IMG/VR virus record: IMGVR_UViG_3300019776_000371
Location: 1 to 23,761 of that record
Direction: 5' to 3' (one strand)
Length of the DNA: 23,761 nt
DNA from: a virus
Part shown: piece after piece, positions 6,354-12,250 of the stretch
Layout of the letters: every line of letters starts with the position of its first letter
Position numbering within the stretch: position 1 is the stretch's first letter
Translations under genes and position numbers: made by a program
Notes under the pieces: model-generated
Database searches by the model: none
Seen by the model: only the letters and a program-made list of their open reading frames with translations
What the model was told of the DNA's origin: nothing

Positions 6354-6529
6354 GCCTTCCCCCGGAAGTATTCGGCCAGCTTGCGCACGGTCGTGAAAGA
6401 TGGCGCCTTGTTCGATTCGTTCGCGATCCCCCACACGGTTCGGTAGGAAAGGCCGACCTTTTCAGCGACTGCCTTCAGGTTGGTTTCCTTCAGCATTGCG
6501 ACCACATATTGCAGGTCATCTTGCGACAT
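6350..6529 (-). CDS. Cro-like HTH repressor
   Basis: The protein has 59 residues from ATG 6529, with AAAGGAG upstream. A helix-turn-helix is visible at about residues 17-37 (LKAVAEKVGLSYRTVWGIAN), followed by SNKAPSFTTVRKLAEYF, typical of XRE/Cro-type small repressors. It is the first gene of the leftward operon and lies next to the divergent control region, as Cro does in lambda. It lacks any dimerisation or cleavage domain of a CI-type repressor. It probably binds the 6540-6620 region and tunes early transcription. Confidence 0.8.
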   Translation of the reverse strand: MSQDDLQYVVAMLKETNLKAVAEKVGLSYRTVWGIANESNKAPSFTTVRKLAEYFRGKA

Positions 6530-6560
6530 TTTTACTCCTTTCGTTGAATTGATGTTTGGA

Positions 6561-6589
6561 AGATTACTGCAACAATCACGGAAGTGCAA
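6561..6589 (-). promoter_or_regulatory. Leftward early promoter
   Basis: On the minus strand TTGCAC (6584-6589) is followed after 17 bases by TAATCT (6561-6566). It reads into the Cro-like gene after about 30 bases. Three TGCAA motifs start at 6568, 6585 and 6602, each 17 bases apart, and overlap this promoter; they may be operator half-sites. The match is by eye. Confidence 0.55.
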
Positions 6590-6613
6590 TGAAAATATTT
6601 ATGCAAATTCTTC

Positions 6614-6643
6614 TTGACGGACATTTGATGAGTGGACTAATAT
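6614..6643 (+). promoter_or_regulatory. Rightward early promoter
   Basis: TTGACG (6614-6619) is followed after 18 bases by TAATAT (6638-6643), a good sigma70 match. The transcript would start near 6650 and contain a small hairpin GCGCC/GGCGC (6655-6671) before the ribosome site of the gene at 6687. It drives the rightward early operon with the repeat protein and the recombination pair. Confidence 0.65.
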
Positions 6644-6686
6644 TCCATTCATAGCGCCGCACCGTGGCGCATAACTGGAGAAGAAG

Positions 6687-6848
6687 ATGCGCCCTGACTA
6701 CTGGAACCCGACTTGGTTCAAACAAGGCCAGCAAGTGAAATATTCCGGCTTTGATGCCACTGTGATTCGTCATTACTTCGATGGCATGTGGGAAATCCGT
6801 TTGCCTGGTGGCGTGTCGGTAGTAAGCGGTGCAGACATCATCGCTTAA
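6687..6848 (+). CDS. Small hypothetical early protein (53 aa)
   Basis: The 53-residue product begins MRPDYWNPTWFKQGQQVKYS and ends in a short beta-rich stretch (MWEIRLPGGVSVVSGADIIA). The alternating strands and the phrase GQQVKYSGFDATVIRHY suggest an SH3-like barrel, which is a guess from pattern. ATG 6687 is preceded by GGAGAAGAAG. It is the first gene of the rightward early transcript, the position of lambda N, but it has no basic RNA-binding stretch at the N-terminus, so an antiterminator role is not supported. Confidence 0.6.
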   Translation: MRPDYWNPTWFKQGQQVKYSGFDATVIRHYFDGMWEIRLPGGVSVVSGADIIA

Positions 6849-6861
6849 CACGGAGAACGAA

Positions 6862-7023
6862 TTGAACAATGATTTGAAAGACCGCATCGACGACCAGGAA
6901 CGCGAGTATTTTGAACGCCGCCTTGAAGAACTGAGCGCCGGTCAGCACTGGAACCGCTCCGAGCTGTATCACAAGATCAACGAAGAACTTGCGCAGATCC
7001 GCGCAAATCGCAACGCACCTTAA
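6862..7023 (+). CDS. Small acidic helical protein (53 aa)
   Basis: The frame is open from 6829, but TTG at 6862 is the better start because GGAG lies 6 bases upstream and the gene then does not overlap its neighbour. The product (NNDLKDRIDDQEREYFERRL and onwards) is almost wholly charged helix and contains WNRSELYHKINEELAQIR. It could be a small coiled coil. No family is recognised. Position 6829 (ATG, 64 residues) is the alternative start. Confidence 0.55.
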   Translation: MNNDLKDRIDDQEREYFERRLEELSAGQHWNRSELYHKINEELAQIRANRNAP

Positions 7024-7040
7024 ACACTGGAGAAAATGAA

Positions 7041-7724
7041 ATGGCTACATGGATTGAAGACAGCAATGGCAATAAATGCAGCATCGAATATTTCGGCAGC
7101 GAAGAAAAGGCACGCGAAGCGCTTGCCTCTTTGAAGGAGTGCAAGAATTGTATTAACTGCTCGCGCTGCTCGTACTGCTCGGGCTGCTCGCGCTGCTCGT
7201 ACTGCTCGCGCTGCTCGCGCTGCTCGCGCTGCTCGGACTGCTCGTACTGCTCGAGCTGCTCGCGCTGCTCGGACTGCTCGGACTGCTCGCGCTGCTCGGA
7301 CTGCTCGGACTGCTCGCGCTGCTCGCGCTGCTCGTACTGCTCGCGCTGCTCGGGCTGCTCGCGCTGCTCGTACTGCTCGGACTGCTCGGGCGTTAAAAAA
7401 GAAGAAACCACCGTGCCGGATATCCCGAAAATTGAGAACATCCATCAAGTTGTTTATGCCGCTGTTACCGCCTCGCCAGAAGCGCTGGATATGTCTTCGT
7501 GGCATATCTGCGATACCACGCATTGCCGCGCAGGATGGGTTGTGCATCTGGCCGGCCCAGAAGGTAAAGCGCTGGAGAAATTCCACGATACCCCGCTGGC
7601 TGCAATGCTGATTTACCGTGAAAGCGGCTATCAGATCAATCCTGGCCAGTTCTTCCTGAGCAATGAACTGGCAATGGAAGACATGAAGCGCTTGGCCGAA
7701 AAAGAGGCGAAAGCCAATGATTAA
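7041..7724 (+). CDS. Cys-Ser-X triplet-repeat protein with phage C-terminal domain
   Basis: The protein has 227 residues. Residues 1-33 form a short charged domain (MATWIEDSNGNKCSIEYFGS). From Cys34 to Cys115 there is a cysteine at every third residue, 28 in all, and from Cys40 onward the unit is strictly Cys-Ser-X, 26 copies. X is Arg (11), Asp (6), Tyr (5), Gly (3) or Ser (1). Residues 130-227 form a separate domain with SSWHICDTTHCRAGWVVHLA and TPLAAMLIY, which I have seen in other phage hypothetical proteins. ATG 7041 has CTGGAG upstream. Function is unknown. The array may be a disulfide- or metal-stabilised solenoid or a thiol-rich metal binder; both are inference. Confidence 0.85.
   Translation: MATWIEDSNGNKCSIEYFGSEEKAREALASLKECKNCINCSRCSYCSGCSRCSYCSRCSRCSRCSDCSYCSSCSRCSDCSDCSRCSDCSDCSRCSRCSYCSRCSGCSRCSYCSDCSGVKKEETTVPDIPKIENIHQVVYAAVTASPEALDMSSWHICDTTHCRAGWVVHLAGPEGKALEKFHDTPLAAMLIYRESGYQINPGQFFLSNELAMEDMKRLAEKEAKAND
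7158..7391 (+). repeat. 26 tandem 9-bp repeats encoding Cys-Ser-X
   Basis: Each unit is TGC TCG NNC, where the last codon is CGC, TAC, GGC, GAC or AGC. The first eight-ninths of the unit hardly vary, and all changes fall in the first two bases of the third codon. A local higher-order pattern (Arg-Asp-Asp twice) occupies 7257-7310. Such perfect short repeats are prone to slippage, so copy number may vary among relatives; the 9-base unit keeps the frame. Confidence 0.95.
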
Positions 7725-7815
7725 GCGCATTCCCACAAAATCCACCAACCGCGCCGCGCTGCTGCTGATCCTGATCCCGGTAGCGCTGGTGCTGGGGTAT
7801 TGGGCAAGTCTGTAA
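7717..7815 (+). CDS. Membrane mini-protein, 32 aa
   Basis: The 32-residue ORF starts inside the end of the repeat-protein gene (ATG at 7717, previous TAA at 7722). It has a basic N-terminus (MIKRIPTKSTNR) followed by one hydrophobic segment (AALLLILIPVALVLGYWASL). The topology would be a single inner-membrane span with cytoplasmic N-terminus. Support is the overlap with the previous gene and the textbook membrane profile. Function is unknown. Confidence 0.5.
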   Translation: MIKRIPTKSTNRAALLLILIPVALVLGYWASL

Positions 7816-7836
7816 CCACAACAAGGAGAAAACCAA

Positions 7837-8553
7837 GTGAGCAATATCGTACCGTTCCAAGAAATGGAGAGCATGTCGAGCTATATCGTGCGCTCCAAGC
7901 TGTTCGGCGCCAAGGACGAATCGCAAGCCATGAGCCTGATGCTGCTAGCCCAGGCTGAAGGTCTGCACCCGATGACCGCAATTCAAGACTTCGACATTGT
8001 GCAGGGCCGCCCGGCACGCAAGACGCACTCCATCCTGGCACGCTTCCAGGCGGCAGGCGGCAGCGTGGCATGGGAAGAAATCACGCCCAGCCGCGCATGT
8101 GGCGTGTTCTCGCATAAGCAGGGCGGATCGCTGAAAGTTGAATGGACTTTCGAGGACGCGAAGAAGGCAGGACTGACTGGCAAGGACAACTGGAAGAACT
8201 ACCCGAAGGCCATGCTGCGCGCGAGGTGCATCGCTGAAGGTGTGCGTGCCGTCTTCCCTGGCGCCATCGGCGGCATGCTGACGGTGGAGGAGGCGCAGGA
8301 CATGCCGACGCCTGAGAAGGACATGGGCGCCGCAGAAGTCGTGCAGCGCTCCGTTCATGACCTGCCAGAGTGCACACCTGAGCTGTTCGCTGACAAGTCA
8401 CCAGAGTGGCGAAAGATCGTGACAAGTAATCGCAAAACGGCCGAAGAACTGATTACCTTCCTGAGCACGCGCGCCGTGTTCACCGAAGAGCAGAAGCAGT
8501 CTATCCGCTCCTGGGCACCGCAGCCTGAACCCGAAGAACCACAACCAGAATAA
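7837..8553 (+). CDS. RecT/Red-beta-like single-strand annealing protein
   Basis: The protein has 238 residues. The stretch NWKNYPKAMLRARCIAEGVR (118-137) followed by AVFPG matches the conserved W-x-x-Y-P-x-x-M-L-x-R-A-x-x-x-x-x-R pattern of RecT/Red-beta annealing proteins. Upstream, LHPMTAIQDFDIVQGRPARK (43-62) fits the beta-rich core. The C-terminus is acidic and proline-rich (PQPEPEEPQPE), like the flexible tails that contact host SSB or an exonuclease partner. It lies 8 bases before a YqaJ-type exonuclease, the standard annealer/exonuclease pair. The role would be annealing of resected phage DNA. The family call rests on motif plus context. Confidence 0.7.
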   Translation: MSNIVPFQEMESMSSYIVRSKLFGAKDESQAMSLMLLAQAEGLHPMTAIQDFDIVQGRPARKTHSILARFQAAGGSVAWEEITPSRACGVFSHKQGGSLKVEWTFEDAKKAGLTGKDNWKNYPKAMLRARCIAEGVRAVFPGAIGGMLTVEEAQDMPTPEKDMGAAEVVQRSVHDLPECTPELFADKSPEWRKIVTSNRKTAEELITFLSTRAVFTEEQKQSIRSWAPQPEPEEPQPE

Positions 8554-8561
8554 GGAACCCC

Positions 8562-10211
8562 ATGCAAGTCCATACCCTGATTCAAGGCAGCCCAGAGTGG
8601 CACGCCTACCGCAAGAACCATTTCAACGCCAGTGACGCGCCGGCCATGCTGGGCTGTTCTGCCTATAGGACACGCTCCGACTTGATTCGCGAAATTGCCA
8701 CGGGCCTGACTGCGGAGATTGGCCCAATCACACAGCGCATTTTCGATGACGGCCACCGTTATGAAGCCCTGGCCCGTCCTCTGGCCGAGGACATAATCGG
8801 CGAAGATTTGTATCCAGTCGTCGGCTCCGAAGGCAAGTATTCTGCATCCTTTGATGGACTGACTTTAGACCAGTTCATTGGCTCAGAACACAAGTCTCTG
8901 AACGATGAACTACGCACGCTGATGGCGCCAGGTTGCGAAGGCCATCAATTGCCGAAGATGTATCGCGTCCAGATGGAGCAGCAATGCATGGTGTCTGGCG
9001 CTGAGAAAATTCTTTTCATGGCATCTAAGTGGGACGGTGATCGACTGATTGAGGAATACCATTGTTGGTACATTCCCGACTTCGAATTACGCCGCGAAAT
9101 CCTGGCCGGCTGGACGCAGCTGGAATCCGATATCGCAGCCTATGTTCCGGCACAGGTCACAGAAAAGCCCGTAGCGGAAGCCGTTGAATCCCTGCCGGCT
9201 ATCGCTGTACAGATTCGTGGGGAAGTTGTAGCCAGCAACATGCCGGCTTTCAAGGAACGCCTGTCGGCCTACCTGGCCAGCATCAACACCGACCTGAAAA
9301 CAGATCAGGACTTTGCCAATGCAGAAGCCGTGGTAAAGAACTGCGCCGACACCGAGCGCCGCATCGCCGCCGCGAAAGAGCAGGTGCTGGGCCAGGTGGC
9401 CTGCATTGACGAAGTAATCCGCGCGCTGGAGGATGCCGACGACCAGCTGTCCAAAGTACGCATCCACCTGGAAAAGGAAATCAAGGCGAAGAAGGAAGCC
9501 ATCAAGTCGGCTATCCACCTGAAGGCAGTACAGGCCTTCCGCGATCACGTTCACGCACTTGAGCAGGAAATCTCCCCGCTGCGCCTTGTATTCGATGCAC
9601 GCGACTTCTCGGGCGTCATGAAGAACAAGCGCACACTGGAGAGCCTGCAAAACGCTGTCGATACCGAACTGGCAGCTGGGAAGATCGCTGTTGATACCTT
9701 GGCCTCTGGCATCCGCGCGCGTCTGAACTGGTACAAGATGGAAGCGACGGGCTATGAAGCACTGTTCGCCGACCTGCAAACCATCATCCAGAAAGGCGAT
9801 GACGACTTCAAGCTGCTGGTGTCTAGCCGTATCGATACGCAGAAGAAGGTCGAAGCAGAGAAGCTGGAAGCCGCGCGTAAGGCAGCAGAAGAAAAGGCAG
9901 CAATTGCCGCAGCTCCAGTTCTCGCCGTAGATATGTCCACTCCTGGTGCCGATGTTGTGGACGCGACATTCGCTGGCGGGCTGGTATCGTTCAAGGCCGA
10001 CGCTATTCCAACACTGCCTACCCTGCGCCTGGGCCAGATCAGCGAGCGTCTGGGCTTCACCGTGACCGCCGATTTCGTCTCGTCTCTGGGCTTCGCGCCG
10101 GCCGCAACCGACAAGGCGGCAAAGCTGTACCACGAATCCGATTTCCCCCGCATCTGCGCCGCGCTGCAGCGTCATATTGCAGCGGTGCAGTCCAAATTCA
10201 CCACCACCTAA
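8562..10211 (+). CDS. YqaJ-type phage exonuclease with long helical C-terminal extension
   Basis: The protein has 549 residues. Residues 1-170 are a lambda-exonuclease-like PD-(D/E)XK nuclease: SPEWHAYRKNHFNASDAPAM (10-29), GHRYEAL with Glu68, SFDGL with Asp98, and the Glu-His-Lys motif at 109-111 as the E-x-K catalytic pair. MYRVQMEQQCMVSGA (133-147) gives the conserved glutamine helix. Residues 210-400 are long helices resembling DUF1351-type phage proteins, followed by an Ala/Lys/Glu-rich coil (about 425-450) and a small C-terminal domain. Typical YqaJ nucleases have 200-330 residues, so this is a long fusion. It would resect double-stranded ends for the annealing protein upstream. Confidence 0.85.
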   Translation: MQVHTLIQGSPEWHAYRKNHFNASDAPAMLGCSAYRTRSDLIREIATGLTAEIGPITQRIFDDGHRYEALARPLAEDIIGEDLYPVVGSEGKYSASFDGLTLDQFIGSEHKSLNDELRTLMAPGCEGHQLPKMYRVQMEQQCMVSGAEKILFMASKWDGDRLIEEYHCWYIPDFELRREILAGWTQLESDIAAYVPAQVTEKPVAEAVESLPAIAVQIRGEVVASNMPAFKERLSAYLASINTDLKTDQDFANAEAVVKNCADTERRIAAAKEQVLGQVACIDEVIRALEDADDQLSKVRIHLEKEIKAKKEAIKSAIHLKAVQAFRDHVHALEQEISPLRLVFDARDFSGVMKNKRTLESLQNAVDTELAAGKIAVDTLASGIRARLNWYKMEATGYEALFADLQTIIQKGDDDFKLLVSSRIDTQKKVEAEKLEAARKAAEEKAAIAAAPVLAVDMSTPGADVVDATFAGGLVSFKADAIPTLPTLRLGQISERLGFTVTADFVSSLGFAPAATDKAAKLYHESDFPRICAALQRHIAAVQSKFTTT

Positions 10212-10220
10212 AGGAACGAC

Positions 10221-10841
10221 ATGCAAGACTTTTACCTGCACAAAGAGCGCGCACTACTGGCGCACCTGAACACCCGAACCGAGCTGCACGGCGATGAGGA
10301 ACAGCCGGCCTGCGATTTGAAGCTGGAGCTGAGCCTGCACAACTCGGTGCTGAACAAGTTGCACGCCGAGCTGCGCGAGGTCTTCTACACCGCCGACAAG
10401 CAGATGGACCTGGAGCAGGACCACCTGGTAAACCTGCGCTTTCCGCAGATGTCGGCGTTTAGCTGGGACACCGAACTGCCACGCGCCGTGCTGACCATTC
10501 ATGATGATCTGGACGGCGATTTCATCATCCAGGGTAAGGCGAACAAGTTCAAGCTGGAACTACTGGAAGGCGGCACGACCAAGCTGCAAATCCGCTTCCA
10601 GATGGGCGAGATTGACCCACAGGACGCAGCAACGCTGTTCGGCATGCTGCGCCAGACGGTGAGCATCAGTCTGCAAGCGGCGGCCGAAGAAGAGAAGAAG
10701 GACAACTTCGAGCAGGCCGATCTGCTCAGCCAGGAGCCGATGAGCGAAGCGCGCGCCGAAGCCGAACGCGCATTCAAGGGCGCCGTGACTTCGCCCGATG
10801 AAATCCCTACCGGGCTGAACGTCGAAGACCCGCCAGCATAA
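10221..10841 (+). CDS. Hypothetical protein of the recombination module
   Basis: The protein has 206 residues and starts 9 bases after the exonuclease gene. The first 150 residues look like a beta-rich domain: PACDLKLELSLHNSVLNKLH, then LPRAVLTIHDDLDGDFIIQG, then FKLELLEGGTTKLQIRFQMG. The C-terminal tail is acidic and helical. Proteins of this type often follow exonuclease/annealer pairs in phages of this kind, as far as I know without an assigned role. It ends just before a terminator, so it closes the operon. It might modulate the nuclease or host RecBCD, but this is inference. Confidence 0.65.
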   Translation: MQDFYLHKERALLAHLNTRTELHGDEEQPACDLKLELSLHNSVLNKLHAELREVFYTADKQMDLEQDHLVNLRFPQMSAFSWDTELPRAVLTIHDDLDGDFIIQGKANKFKLELLEGGTTKLQIRFQMGEIDPQDAATLFGMLRQTVSISLQAAAEEEKKDNFEQADLLSQEPMSEARAEAERAFKGAVTSPDEIPTGLNVEDPPA

Positions 10842-10860
10842 GCAACAGCACTCCGCAAAG

Positions 10861-10881
10861 GCCCGCTAGTCGGGCTTTTTT
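10861..10881 (+). terminator. Rho-independent terminator of the recombination operon
   Basis: The stem GCCCG (10861-10865) pairs with CGGGC (10871-10875), loop CTAGT, followed by six T. It starts 20 bases after the stop of the preceding gene. Confidence 0.8.
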
Positions 10882-10886
10882 ATCGC

Positions 10887-10914
10887 TTGCGTTTTCACGA
10901 ACATTAACTATAAT
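10887..10914 (+). promoter_or_regulatory. Promoter of the accessory cassette
   Basis: TTGCGT (10887-10892) is followed after 16 bases by a perfect TATAAT (10909-10914). It directly follows the terminator and precedes AAAGGAG and the gene at 10953, so the downstream cassette can be transcribed independently of the early operon. Confidence 0.7.
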
Positions 10915-10952
10915 GATCTGTACGCAATGATGCGGATTTAAAGGAGAAGAAA

Positions 10953-11117
10953 ATGGCAGGCAAACAGGGTACTGCGATGAACAAAGCGCAGAAACTAATT
11001 GAGGCAGGAACCCCGGCGCCGGAAGCTGCGCGCAAGGCCGGCGTGGCACTGGGTAGCATCTACCTGCGCCCATGGTGGAAGGCGATGCAGGAATCGAAGA
11101 AAGGCGGAGCGAAATGA
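10953..11117 (+). CDS. Small helix-turn-helix protein (54 aa)
   Basis: The 54-residue product has a helix-turn-helix-like core, MNKAQKLIEAGTPAPEAARK then AGVALGSIYLRPWWKAM, similar to resolvase- or terminase-small-subunit-type HTH segments. The basic C-terminus (ESKKGGAK) fits DNA contact. ATG 10953 has AAGGAG upstream, and the stop overlaps the next ATG. As the first gene after a strong promoter it may be an autoregulator of the cassette, which is inference. Confidence 0.6.
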   Translation: MAGKQGTAMNKAQKLIEAGTPAPEAARKAGVALGSIYLRPWWKAMQESKKGGAK

Positions 11118-11521
11118 GCATCGACATGTACAGCGAAAAGACCATCGAAGCTACAACGCTGATCAAGCAGGTTACCGGACTGGACTGGTTCTACGCTCTC
11201 GATACGAACAGTCAGGAAACGCTCGAACGATTCATCGCCTGCATGGACAAGGTGAAGGCCGATATCCTGGCTTCGCTGCCATCCACAGCACTGCAAGCGC
11301 CTGTACGCGAAGTGCCGGGATGGTTGCCGATTGAGGCCGCGCCGAAGGATATGGCATCCCGCTTGTACTTGATCGGACGTTACTGCGTGCAAGGCTTTAC
11401 CGACGCGGCTGGCGAATTAATGGTGCAAAGTGAGATATCGCCACATTGGAGAAAGATGCGCAGCAAGCCTACGCACTGGATGCCACTTCCAGCGGCTCCA
11501 GTACAGGAGCCGAAGCCATGA
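11114..11521 (+). CDS. DUF551-containing phage protein
   Basis: The protein has 135 residues from ATG 11114 (ATGA overlap with the HTH gene). The C-terminal part has WLPIEAAPKDM (about residues 75-85) and ends THWMPLPAAP, the Trp-x-Pro-x-Pro signature of the DUF551 family found in many phage accessory regions. The N-terminal half is helical (TIEATTLIKQVTGLDWFYAL). The function of DUF551 is not known. It is translationally coupled to both neighbours. Confidence 0.7.
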   Translation: MSIDMYSEKTIEATTLIKQVTGLDWFYALDTNSQETLERFIACMDKVKADILASLPSTALQAPVREVPGWLPIEAAPKDMASRLYLIGRYCVQGFTDAAGELMVQSEISPHWRKMRSKPTHWMPLPAAPVQEPKP

Positions 11522-12102
11522 GCCAAATGCGCCAAAAATTCTGTGAAATCCATGGACTCATGTTCCATGACGATTGCGACGATCACCCGGAATTTGAAAG
11601 CTTCACACTCGGCTACAAAGCCGCCACCGAAGCCGCCAAGGCTACCAGTGTAGCGGTGGGGGAGATCAAGCCTATGACCATGTCGTATGTGCAGGCCGTT
11701 CCGAATCACTGCGACCGCATCACATGGCGCGGTTCTTACTATCACCTGAAAGAAGGCGCCGAGGCAGCACGACAGCCAGCACCAGCATTGCCGGTGAACG
11801 AAATCGCGAAGAAGTTGAACGCGCTGGACATGGCAATCGCGCACTCGACCAACCTCACGCCACACAGCAAGCCTCGCCGATTGCTGGCAGCCATCATCCA
11901 CGAAGTATGCAGTGACGCCGCCCTGGCAGCGACAGCAGCACCAGTGCTGAGTGATGAGCAGATCAGTAAGATGGCGCGCTATCTGTCCGATTTTTCGTCG
12001 GATCAGTGCGGTGTCAATAAAGACGATGCATGGGCGATCTACGGCAACGATGAGATTGAACTTGTACGGGCCGCACTCGCCGCCACCAGGAGCCAGCCTT
12101 GA
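11518..12102 (+). CDS. Hypothetical protein whose stop codon is supplied by an inserted element
   Basis: The protein has 194 residues from ATG 11518 (ATGA overlap; AGGAG upstream). The middle part, YVQAVPNHCDRITWRGSYYH then LKEGA, is a phrase common in phage accessory proteins. The C-terminus contains PVLSDEQISKMARYLSDFSS and EIELVRAALAATRSQP. The last codons are CCT TGA, and TTGA is the right end of the TnpB element. Removing the element at either plausible boundary gives CCA TAA or CCA TGA, so the protein is unchanged. Function is unknown. Confidence 0.6.
   Translation: MSQMRQKFCEIHGLMFHDDCDDHPEFESFTLGYKAATEAAKATSVAVGEIKPMTMSYVQAVPNHCDRITWRGSYYHLKEGAEAARQPAPALPVNEIAKKLNALDMAIAHSTNLTPHSKPRRLLAAIIHEVCSDAALAATAAPVLSDEQISKMARYLSDFSSDQCGVNKDDAWAIYGNDEIELVRAALAATRSQP
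12089..12098 (+). repeat. 10-bp direct repeat, left copy
   Basis: GGAGCCAGCC lies directly before the TTGA end of the TnpB element and again at 13196-13205. It could be a target duplication, which would be unusual for this family. It could also be a pre-existing repeated ribosome-site sequence, since the second copy serves as the GGAG site of the gene at 13206. Confidence 0.6.
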
Positions 12103-12250
12103 CGTCCCCTCTGCTAAAAGTCAGAGGTTCCTTCTACAAGCGTCGCACGTCCGCGACGGAGAATATTAACGGCAGCATTTACGTCACGATCATGAACCGT
12201 TCCGCAATCACTACATTGCCATTCTCTTATTCCAAGACCTGCGATACCTT
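12099..12250 (-). ncRNA. Candidate omega RNA (reRNA) at the tnpB 3' end
   Basis: In IS605-group elements the 3' part of tnpB plus the right end is processed into a guide scaffold that continues into flanking DNA as the guide. The hairpin at 12108-12127 and the TCAA end fit this. The guide would then begin GGCTGGCTCCTGGTGGCGGC, which is complementary to the end of the host phage gene. The 5' limit given is arbitrary. Confidence 0.35.

Noticed and set aside
6687-6848. Lambda N-like antiterminator at the first position of the rightward operon
   Set aside because: There is no arginine-rich N-terminus and no clear boxA/boxB nearby.
7158-7391. CRISPR-like regular repeats
   Set aside because: The units are 9 bases with no spacers and are in frame within a coding gene.
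7020-7874. Minus-strand 284-residue frame with Ala-Arg-Ala-Val repeats, and another at 6977-7441 with Glu-Gln-Arg repeats
   Set aside because: Both are antisense readings of the 9-base repeats. The plus frame has a ribosome site, a sensible N-terminus and a recognisable C-terminal domain.
9087-10241. Minus-strand 384-residue frame
   Set aside because: It is antisense to the exonuclease and hydrophobic/cysteine-rich without domain pattern; no ribosome site supports it.
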